A stretch of DNA of 64,000 bases from Diaphorobacter caeni. Lineage in GTDB: Bacteria > Pseudomonadota > Gammaproteobacteria > Burkholderiales > Burkholderiaceae_C. The first letter of the stretch is position 1, and every line of letters starts with the position of its first letter. The notes under the pieces are model-generated. The model was not told the origin of the DNA. It did no database searches and saw nothing but the letters and a program-made list of their open reading frames with translations. Shown here one piece after another: positions 55,901 through 62,788 of the stretch. A program made the position numbers and the translations under genes. The DNA lies in the NCBI RefSeq assembly GCF_015354245.1, contig NZ_JADKYZ010000004.1, forward strand, positions 124,001 to 188,000. Reading direction: 5' to 3'.

Positions 55901-56012
55901 CTCGACCGTTCTGAGCCTGCTCGTGATCCCGGCGATATTCACCTATATTGACGATCTCGAGCACTGGTTCAAACGCAGACTGGGCAGCAAAAAACAGGCT
56001 CCAACAAGTTAG
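52941..56012 (+). CDS. RND efflux transporter permease subunit
   Basis: 1,023 residues, full length. AGGA lies eight bases before ATG 52941. The start MNLSAWSIRNPIPAAMIFVLLTLAG, twelve expected helices and two large periplasmic loops match AcrB/MdtC-like pumps. The proton-relay acids lie near residues 398-399 in VGILVDDAIVEVENIVRH. The partner Lys lies near 913 in LMGIATKNSILLVEYA. It exports hydrophobic or amphiphilic compounds using the proton gradient. Substrates cannot be named. No regulator gene adjoins the operon. Confidence 0.95.
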   Translation: MNLSAWSIRNPIPAAMIFVLLTLAGLLSFRAMKVQNFPDMDLPVVNVTASLPGAAPGQLESDVARKIENAIATTQGLKHITTTLTDGTAVISAEYRLEKPVQEAVDDVRSAVSRVRSDMPADLRDPIVNKLELSAQAILAYTISSSKLDDESLSWFVDDTLTRRLLAVPGVGAVSRVGGVTREVRVALDAQRMLALGATAADVSRQLRATQLESAGGRAELGGEEQPLRTLATVQTADQIAAMDIALSGGRRIRLDQIATITDTTAEQRTAAFLDDKPVIGFEVSRARGASEVEVGAGVQKVLEQLQAEHADLQLTRAFDFVTIAQDEYDSSMRLLYEGAILAVIVVWLFLRDWRATIVSAVALPLSVIPAFIGMHLLGFSINIITLLALSLVVGILVDDAIVEVENIVRHLRMGKSPYQAAMEAADEIGLAVIATTFTLIAVFLPTAFMSGIAGRFFKQFGWTAALAVFASLVVARLLTPMMAAYMLKPLFAQEKEPRWLAAYMRASQWCLRHRVLTLLAALLFFIGSLALIPLLPSGFIPADDNEQTQVTLELPPGTKLPETRELVTAATARALKVGHVNSVYATIGGGSAGSDPFAGNATADPRKATLTLTLSPRAERPRKQAIEQKLRVAMQDLPGVRVKIGLGGSNDRYILALASEDPQALAEAARAVERDVRSIPGIGGVSSSASLVRPEIAVRPDFARAADLGVSTSAIAETLRVATVGDYDQYLPKLNLAQRQIPIVVRLDDAAREDLSTLERLTVPGAHGPVRLGEVATLEPSGGPAVISRYDRSRNVNFEIELGSQGLGEVQDAVRQLPAVRGLPASVRLIDIGDAEMMGELFTSFGLAMLTGVVCIYIVLVLLFKDFLQPVTILAALPLSLGGAFVGLLLAGKSFSMPSLIGLIMLMGIATKNSILLVEYAIVARRDHGMSRLDALLDACHKRARPIIMTTLAMGAGMLPIALALGGADMSFRSPMATAVIGGLLTSTVLSLLVIPAIFTYIDDLEHWFKRRLGSKKQAPTS

Positions 56013-56239
56013 TATTCTTACTCAGTCAAACCTTTCATTGATAGGGTAACCTTGCACACTTGGCGAGCAAGACTCACCCGTCGACACGGCGTCGGCTGAC
56101 AAGCCTCCTGTTGCATCTTCAAGAGTTTTGCCTGATATTTGAAATATGTGTCGAGACCCGCGCTGCGGAAGCCTCGGCGGCGTAGGTAGTGGTTACATTT
56201 TTTTGTGAAATTTGGATGGAACTTCACGCGTCTGGCCTT

Positions 56240-56456
56240 AATCTATATGCGAAACTAGTTCATCTAAATGGATGGAATATTGAATAAAGAACAGAATCAG
56301 TTTGTAGTTGCGAAGCCTTTCAGACATCGCGTTTGACTGGAAATCCTGAAGCGCTTCTCCTCCCTCCCTCTCTTAATTCGTTTCGGGACGCTTCGCGACT
56401 TTTTTATTCTGCAGACAAAGGGCGCCACTGCTTTCGCTGTGGCGCCCTTTGTTTTT
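56240..56456 (+). ncRNA. Possible small RNA ending at a strong terminator
   Basis: The 486-bp gap after the RND pump is AT-rich and lacks a credible gene. A pyrimidine-rich run (CTTCTCCTCCCTCCCTCTC, near 56357-56375), able to pair with Shine-Dalgarno sequences, lies upstream of a 12-bp terminator stem (56417-56450). CTATAT near 56243 could be a -10. The transcript boundaries are guesses. Confidence 0.3.
56417..56456. terminator. Strong bidirectional terminator
   Basis: AAAGGGCGCCAC (56417-56428) and GTGGCGCCCTTT (56439-56450) form a perfect 12-bp stem with a 10-nt loop. On the plus strand it is followed by GTTTTT. On the minus strand the stem ends in UUU and lies 49 bp beyond the GST stop. 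It can serve both directions. Confidence 0.82.
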
Positions 56457-56498
56457 GGCAATGTGGCGAAGCTCACCGGGAGCCCCGCGTGCGTCCGC

Positions 56499-57113
56499 TC
56501 AGCGCGGCACGGTGTCCTTGAAGCTCGCGCGCAGCATCAGCTTGTCGTACAGACGGGCGAGGTTGGGGTGATCGGTACGCCAGTCAATGGCGGGAAAGCG
56601 GAATTCCAGCCAGCCAAGCGCGCAGCCCACGGCGATGTCGGAGAGGCTCAGATGGATGCCGCTGCAGTAGGGCTTCTCGCCCAGACCCAGACTCATCGCG
56701 GCAAGACCTGCCTGGATCTTGCCGTGCTGGCGATCGATCCACGCCTGCGAGCGCTCGGTTTCCTTGCGGTGCTGCCAGGTCGACTCCATGCGCGAGAGCA
56801 CGCCCGCATCCAGCACGCCATCGGCCAGCGCCTCCCAGGTCTTGACCTCGGCACGCTCGCGCCCGGACGACGGGATCAGCTTGCCCACCGGCGACAGGGT
56901 GTCCAGATATTCGACGATCACGCGCGAGTCAAAAACCGCCTCGCCGCCCTCCATCACGAGGCAGGGCACCTTGCCAAGCGGGTTGAAAGTGGAAATCTTG
57001 GTGTCCTCCGACCACACGGCTTCCTCCTGGAAGCGGTAGTCCAGCTTCTTTTCCGCCATCACAACGCGCACCTTGCGCACGTAGGGGCTGGTAGAGGATC
57101 CGATGAGTTTCAT
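56499..57113 (-). CDS. Glutathione S-transferase
   Basis: 204 residues from MKLIGSSTSPYVRKVRVVMAEKKLDYRF; a 10-codon upstream extension is not used. The thioredoxin-fold N-terminus has the GST active-site loop SSTSPYVRKV (catalytic Ser/Tyr region), the cis-Pro in GKVPCLVMEGG and DSRVIVEYLD. The helical C-terminal domain has LSLSDIAVGCALGWLEFR with the N-capping Asp. It resembles YibF-type GSTs of proteobacteria. The substrate is unknown. An inverted repeat GTCACC-TATGAA-GGTGAC (57139-57156) lies 26 bp upstream and may be an operator. Confidence 0.9.
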   Translation of the reverse strand: MKLIGSSTSPYVRKVRVVMAEKKLDYRFQEEAVWSEDTKISTFNPLGKVPCLVMEGGEAVFDSRVIVEYLDTLSPVGKLIPSSGRERAEVKTWEALADGVLDAGVLSRMESTWQHRKETERSQAWIDRQHGKIQAGLAAMSLGLGEKPYCSGIHLSLSDIAVGCALGWLEFRFPAIDWRTDHPNLARLYDKLMLRASFKDTVPR

Positions 57114-57321
57114 GGTCAGACTTTCACTATCAAAATCAGTCACCTATGAAGGTGACGAACCGATTCTAGGGCCAGATGGCACGTACCTTGATTCCGTCCA
57201 GACACCTAAGTGCAAACCACGATCCCCGCCCAAGGCGGAGCGTTCCCTGACAACAACACATCCGCGGCGGGCAGCCACAAACCCGGCGCACACCGCGCCC
57301 AAGGCGCGCGACCTACAATAG

Positions 57322-58707
<1,386 letters not shown>

Positions 58708-58717
58708 AAGAAAGAAC

Positions 58718-58744
58718 GGCCTTCGGAGATGACTGCCGAAGGCC
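58718..58744 (-). terminator. Stem-loop after purB
   Basis: GGCCTTCGG and CCGAAGGCC form a perfect 9-bp stem with a 9-nt loop, 10 bp after purB. The T-rich tail (GTTCTTTCTTTT) is on the minus strand, so it would act best on antisense transcripts. On the plus strand it leads directly into the RNA element. Confidence 0.5.
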
Positions 58745-58745
58745 T

Positions 58746-58919
58746 GCTGAGGCTGGCAGCGCAGTCGCGCTTCGATCCACAGCCACAACGCCAATACGGC
58801 CCCTCAGGCGAGGCGTCGAAGCCGCAGACAGTATGTTCATACGGCAAGGCTTCGCAACGACGCATGAGGGGCCGTATTGGCGTCTCAAAACGATTCACCA
58901 ATCGAAGCCAACGGCTTCG
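58746..58919 (+). ncRNA. Conserved structured RNA element, copy 2 (yaeQ leader)
   Basis: It has the same length and layout as 20761-20934. The 5' hairpin AGCGC/GCGCT lies at 58758-58771. A perfect 15-bp stem (58789-58803 with 58868-58882) encloses GCGTC/GACGC, GAAGCC/GGCTTC and GTAT-GTTC-ATAC. The 3' hairpin CGAAGCC/GGCTTCG lies at 58903-58919. Compared with copy 1, the inner stems and the 3' hairpin differ by paired substitutions, while CGCAGACA, GGCAAG and GCAACGACGCATGA are identical. It ends 21 nt before the yaeQ ATG. Confidence 0.74.
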
Positions 58920-58940
58920 TCGCCCCAAAGGCCAAGCCCC

Positions 58941-59501
58941 ATGGCAATCAAATCAACGATCTTCAAGGCCAATCTGGCCATTGCGGACATCGACAACAGC
59001 TACTACGCCGACCACGCGCTCACGCTGGCCCGCCACCCCAGCGAAACCGACGAACGCATGATGATCCGTCTGGTCGCTCTGGCGCTGAACGCCCACCAGC
59101 TCCAGACCATCTGCAACGGTGACGGCACGCTCGCCTTCGGCGCGGGTCTGTCGGACGTGGAAGATCCGGACGTCTCGCTCACCGACTTCACCGGCCGCAA
59201 GCGCCTGTGGATCGAGGTCGGCCAGCCTGAGGACAAGCCGCTGACCAAGGCCTGCAGCAAGACCGATGCGGTGATCGTCTACCCGTTCAACCACGCCTCT
59301 GAAATCTGGTGGAAGGGCATCGAGAGCAAGCTCTCGCGGCTCGACAAGGTGCAGGTCTGGCGCATCCCGACCGACGCCTCGCAGGAACTGGCGAAGCTGG
59401 CCGAACGCAGCATGCAGCTGCAGGCCACGATCCAGGAAAACACGCTCACGCTCAGCAGCAATCTGGGCAGCGTGATGGTCGAGCCGGTCCGCTGGAAGTG
59501 A
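58941..59501 (+). CDS. yaeQ: YaeQ family protein
   Basis: 186 residues from MAIKSTIFKANLAIADIDNSYYADHALTLARHPSETDERMMIRLVALAL, a clear YaeQ start. The frame is open upstream to 58833 inside the RNA element. RLWIEVGQPEDKPLTKACSKTDAVIVYPFN and the terminal LQATIQENTLTLSSNLGSVMVEPVRWK complete the family pattern. The fold resembles PD-(D/E)XK nucleases. In enterobacteria YaeQ was linked to RfaH suppression, but its role is not settled. There is no Shine-Dalgarno, as for recX. Confidence 0.92.
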   Translation: MAIKSTIFKANLAIADIDNSYYADHALTLARHPSETDERMMIRLVALALNAHQLQTICNGDGTLAFGAGLSDVEDPDVSLTDFTGRKRLWIEVGQPEDKPLTKACSKTDAVIVYPFNHASEIWWKGIESKLSRLDKVQVWRIPTDASQELAKLAERSMQLQATIQENTLTLSSNLGSVMVEPVRWK

Positions 59502-59541
59502 AGCAACGTGAAATGAAATGAATGAATTGACGTGACGGCGG

Positions 59542-59856
59542 CTACAGCGCCTGCCCGAGCTGCATGAAACCTCCGCAGTTCCAGCATTGCTCAAACCCGC
59601 CCTCGACGGTCTCGCCACAGCGGCATTGCCACCTGCGCTGCGGCAGGTGATCCAGATCCTCGAGCAGCTGACGCGCGGCGGTTTCATGCTCTTCGTGTTC
59701 GAGCCAGATTTCCGGATTGCATTCGCTGGGCGGCATCAGTCCGTGCACCGACGCGAAATGCTCGCGCAGCACGGTCGCTGGCAGGCCCGCCTCGCACAGC
59801 AGGTCGCACCAGATCTTGGCCTGAACGATGTTGGGGGCGGTCACGAGGCGCAGCAT
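59542..59856 (-). CDS. DUF2007 family protein with C-terminal zinc ribbon
   Basis: 104 residues from MLRLVTAPNIVQAKIWCDLLCEAGLPATVLREH, a DUF2007 (PII-like ferredoxin fold) start. The EIWLEHEEHETAARQLLEDL helix follows. The C-terminus carries CRCGETVEGGFEQCWNCG, a four-Cys zinc-ribbon pattern. It is probably a small cytoplasmic sensor or adaptor. It is 60 bp downstream of the DUF3717/DUF1289 gene on the same strand. Confidence 0.85.
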   Translation of the reverse strand: MLRLVTAPNIVQAKIWCDLLCEAGLPATVLREHFASVHGLMPPSECNPEIWLEHEEHETAARQLLEDLDHLPQRRWQCRCGETVEGGFEQCWNCGGFMQLGQAL

Positions 59857-59916
59857 ATGCGCACCACCATAGCCGTTCGCAGACGCCGAGTAAACAGGCA
59901 AAGGCCCACCCTCGCC

Positions 59917-60342
59917 TCAGCCGCCCGCGCGCTCCTTGTAGCGGGTGAAGCGCAGCGCCGTGCCCTCCATGCTGATGCGCCGCCACACGCTGCGCTTGTG
60001 CACGGGACCCAGCTCCAGCCAGGTCTGCACCTCGGCAAACGTGCGACCGCAGCCCTTGCAGGTGGCATCGCCCTGACTCGTCGAGCAGATCGCGATGCAG
60101 GGCGTGTCCATGGTGGTGTCGTACCAGGCCAGCCACGCGAACATCGCCTCGGGCGGCATGTCATCCTCGGCGATCTCATCGCAGCGCTGATACACCATGC
60201 GCGCATAGACCTCGGCCAGCGCCACCAGCTCATCCACCAGCGCCGCACCGGCATCCACGGGCGCGCGCTGGCGCCAGTGGTTGATGGCGGCCTCGATGTC
60301 GGTGATGTGGATATGGAGGTGAGAGGGGTCGTTGCTGCGCAT
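59917..60342 (-). CDS. DUF3717-DUF1289 fusion protein
   Basis: 141 residues from MRSNDPSHLHIHITDIEAAINHWRQRAPVD. The frame is open to 60444 and the start is uncertain. The N-terminal half (about 1-75) follows DUF3717 (ITDIEAAINHWR, ELVALAEVYARMV). The C-terminal half (about 80-125) follows DUF1289 (DTPCIAICSTSQGDATCKGCGRTFAEVQTWLEL), with four Cys placed to bind zinc or an iron-sulfur cluster. Both domains are usually separate small proteins of unknown function. Confidence 0.75.
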   Translation of the reverse strand: MRSNDPSHLHIHITDIEAAINHWRQRAPVDAGAALVDELVALAEVYARMVYQRCDEIAEDDMPPEAMFAWLAWYDTTMDTPCIAICSTSQGDATCKGCGRTFAEVQTWLELGPVHKRSVWRRISMEGTALRFTRYKERAGG

Positions 60343-60539
60343 AAGGGGCGCAAATGATACGTCCTCCTCCTCTGCAGCGCGGACCCAAGGGTAATCACCG
60401 AGACCCACCTCGAAGTATTTTTCATAGCACAGAAGCGCCGCCACATGACCATTTCAAGGGCATTCATTTCGGAATCGCTTTAAAAAAGTTCTTGGCCACA
60501 ACTTGCGCGGGCCTGTTTGACTGTGTTCCAATTGCGGGA

Positions 60540-60713
60540 TTGAAGGGGAGTAGCTCCCAACCCGAAATCACGCCAACAAACGGGAAATTCACTCGAATGC
60601 GGGTGCGTGGTGTCGGGGTTGTCGGTCTGTCGTCAATACGAAGCGCAAGCTTCCGGCAGCCCGGGCACAGGTGAAAACAACGTCAAGAACCTGGCTGAGC
60701 AAGACCTTTGATG
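60540..60713 (+). ncRNA. yybP-ykoY-type manganese riboswitch
   Basis: GAAGGGGAGTAGCTCCC (60542-60558) carries the GGGGAGUAG loop that is the hallmark of this aptamer. CTGAGCAAGACCTTTG (60695-60710) supplies the second docking loop. TTGAAGG and CCTTTGA can pair to close the element. Variable hairpins lie between. It precedes a TerC/YjbE-family gene, the classic target. Mn2+ binding turns expression on. A GGCCC/GGGCU hairpin just downstream (near 60714-60728) may be part of the switch. The rest of 60343-60539 shows no gene. Confidence 0.8.
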
Positions 60714-60877
60714 GGCCCCTTTGGGCTGATCAAGGTTTGCCGCCCCTTCACGCAAGCGCCGTCGCGCGCCTGTGTAGGACAAGTTCACCTCGATCAGTTC
60801 AATTCCCAATCAGGCTGGGGCTTTGCGCTACGATGAGTAGGCCGCAGAGCTCTTCGAACATTGACGTTGAGGACTTT

Positions 60878-61615
60878 ATGGACTTTTTGACTTCGCCCGA
60901 ATTCTGGGTCGCGCTCGGTCAGATCATCATCATCGACATCCTTCTGGGTGGCGACAATGCGGTGGTGATCGCGCTTGCCTGCCGCAAGCTGCCGCCTGCG
61001 CAGCGCACCAAGGGCATCATCTGGGGCACCGCCGGTGCCATCATTCTGCGGGTGATTCTCATCGCCTTCGCGATGACATTGCTGAACCTGCCATTCCTGA
61101 AGGCCGTGGGCGCGATTCTGCTCGTGTGGATCGGCGTCAAGCTGCTGGCCCCCGATGAAGAAGGCCACGGCGATGTCGCCGGAAGCGACCGCCTGCTCGC
61201 CGCCATCAAGACCATCATCGTCGCCGATCTGGTGATGAGCGTGGACAACGTGATCGCCATCGCCGGCGCCGCACAGAACGCCGGTGAGCACTCGTTCCTG
61301 CTGGTCGTGCTGGGTCTGCTGATCTCGATCCCGATCATCGTCTGGGGCAGCCAGCTGGTCATCAAGCTCATGGAGCGCTTCCCGTTGATCATCACCGCCG
61401 GTGGCATGCTGCTGGGCTGGATTGCGGGCGGCATGCTCGTGACCGACCCCGTGTTCGCCAACCCCGACAAGTGGCAGTGGATGTTCAAGATCGCTCAGAC
61501 CGATGCGATCAAGTACGGCGCCAGCGTCGCCGGTGCCGTGCTGGTCCTGGTCATCGGCAAGGCCATCCTCGCCAAGCGCAAGGCCTCTGGCGGCGGCACA
61601 CCAGCCGCCCACTGA
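60878..61615 (+). CDS. TerC/YjbE family integral membrane protein
   Basis: 245 residues from MDFLTSPEFWVALGQIIIIDILLGGDNAVVIALACRKLP, with GAGG six bases upstream. The longer frame to 60671 runs through the riboswitch and is rejected. About seven helices are present. The repeated acidic motifs LLGGDNAVVIALA and DLVMSVDNVIAIAGAA, one in each half, are the proposed metal-site residues of TerC. The YjbE branch is characteristically under yybP-ykoY riboswitches, and relatives export Mn2+ or load it into secreted enzymes. That role is inferred from family and leader. Confidence 0.92.
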   Translation: MDFLTSPEFWVALGQIIIIDILLGGDNAVVIALACRKLPPAQRTKGIIWGTAGAIILRVILIAFAMTLLNLPFLKAVGAILLVWIGVKLLAPDEEGHGDVAGSDRLLAAIKTIIVADLVMSVDNVIAIAGAAQNAGEHSFLLVVLGLLISIPIIVWGSQLVIKLMERFPLIITAGGMLLGWIAGGMLVTDPVFANPDKWQWMFKIAQTDAIKYGASVAGAVLVLVIGKAILAKRKASGGGTPAAH

Positions 61616-61685
61616 TCCGCGCGAGACACGCCGCAAACCAGAAGCCGGGCGCCGCCCAATCCCCTGATTTGCGGTGCTGAAAGAA

Positions 61686-61774
61686 CAGTACCTGCAAATG
61701 CCTCTGTATATTGCGTTCGCAGGTACTGCCGTTTGGGGCCTCCGGATTTCGCCTGACGAATCCCCCGGACCCCA
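61686..61774 (+). promoter_or_regulatory. Two-hairpin structured leader or intergenic element
   Basis: Hairpin 1 has perfect 10-bp arms CAGTACCTGC (61686-61695) and GCAGGTACTG (61719-61728), extended by AATGC/GCGTT. Hairpin 2 pairs TGGGG and TCCGG (61734-61745) with CCGGA and CCCCA (61765-61774), with an inner TTCG/CGAA. No U-run follows. A perfect AAGGAGGA ribosome site and the next gene start lie 37-48 bp downstream. Confidence 0.55.
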
Positions 61775-61821
61775 GCGCCATAACGATTTCAATCACCACG
61801 CAGCAACTTCAAGGAGGACTC

Positions 61822-62325
61822 ATGGACACCGTGATCGTCTATGTCGATGATGCCGAGTACGCGCGTCAGCTCATTCAACCCGCCCTCGCGCAAGGCACCA
61901 CGGGCCAGACCACGCACTGGGTGCTGGTGGCCTGCGCCCCTCGGATGACGCACCGCATCAGCAAATGGGTGAGCCACAGCGCGCGCGAATCCTGGCGTGC
62001 CAAGTGGGCCGACAAGCTGTTCGGCCAACTGCTGCCTTGGCTCGAGTCGGGCAATGCGCAGGTGAGCACCGTGCTGGCCAAGACGCCACTGCCCGAGTTG
62101 CTGGAACAACTGCAGCAGCAATACGGCGCACAGACCCAACTGCTCGACGCACGTCGGCCCAAACAGGAAGACGCGACGGCACCACAGGCCTTCGTGCCGA
62201 ATCCGCCAGCAGCGGCAACCCATGCCCCCGCCCCGACCGTCAAGGTCAAGAAGCCAGGACGCACCTGGGCCCTGCCGGGAACGCTTGCAGGCCTGTTCTG
62301 CATGATGTTCGTCGCGGTGGAGTAA
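61822..62325 (+). CDS. Uncharacterised protein with C-terminal hydrophobic segment
   Basis: 167 residues from ATG 61822 with an optimal AAGGAGGA. The N-terminal part (MDTVIVYVDDAEYARQLIQPAL, HWVLVACAPRMTHRISKWVSHSA) looks like a small alpha/beta fold, perhaps related to universal-stress-type domains. A proline/alanine linker (about 120-145) leads to a terminal hydrophobic stretch (WALPGTLAGLFCMMFVAVE) that may anchor it in the membrane. I do not recognise a family. Its strong ribosome site and structured leader suggest controlled but efficient translation. Confidence 0.7.
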   Translation: MDTVIVYVDDAEYARQLIQPALAQGTTGQTTHWVLVACAPRMTHRISKWVSHSARESWRAKWADKLFGQLLPWLESGNAQVSTVLAKTPLPELLEQLQQQYGAQTQLLDARRPKQEDATAPQAFVPNPPAAATHAPAPTVKVKKPGRTWALPGTLAGLFCMMFVAVE

Positions 62326-62431
62326 AGCACCAGGTCGAGTCAGGTCGGTCCGGCACTTCGCTCGGCCCGCACCGACCACATCGAAGACGCGATGCACCGA
62401 CCTTCATGCGTCGGTGCTATTCTCCCAAGCC

Positions 62432-62788
62432 ATGAAACTCCTGCTCAAATGGCTGCTTTGCGCCTCCGCACTGCTGTGCGTGGCCTACATCTACAGCGGC
62501 GTCGAAGTGCGCAGCTTCTCCAGCGCGCTGATCGCGGCCGCCGTCATCGGCCTGTTCAACACCATCGTGCGCCCCATCCTGGTGGTGCTCACGCTGCCCG
62601 TCACCGTCGTGACGCTGGGACTTTTCCTCTTCGTCATCAACGCACTGATGTTCTGGGCGGCCAGCTCGGTACTCGGCAGCGGATTCCAGGTGCACGGCTT
62701 CGTGGCCGCGCTGATCGGCTCGCTGATCTACTCCGTGCTCTGCATGCTAATTGAGGCTGCGATCGGAAGCCTGCTCCTTCAGAAGTGA
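62432..62788 (+). CDS. Phage holin-like membrane protein (YvlD/4TM family)
   Basis: 118 residues from MKLLLKWLLCASALLCVAYIYSGVEV, with four transmembrane helices and the family motif AALIGLFNTIVRPIL seen here as AAVIGLFNTIVRPILVVLTLPVTVVTLGLFLFVINALMFW. Despite the holin name, such chromosomal genes are widespread housekeeping membrane proteins of unknown role. The 3' end overlaps the convergent M48 protease gene by 42 bp. Confidence 0.88.
   Translation: MKLLLKWLLCASALLCVAYIYSGVEVRSFSSALIAAAVIGLFNTIVRPILVVLTLPVTVVTLGLFLFVINALMFWAASSVLGSGFQVHGFVAALIGSLIYSVLCMLIEAAIGSLLLQK

Noticed and set aside
53289-55964. An 891-codon minus-strand frame opposite the RND pump, plus similar ones opposite secD, the DUF1631 gene and purB.
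   Set aside because: Shadow frames without ribosome sites or family motifs; each real gene on the other strand is unambiguous.
56018-56227. A 69-codon minus-strand frame in the AT-rich gap after the RND pump.
   Set aside because: No ribosome site, no recognisable domain, and it overlaps non-coding-looking sequence.
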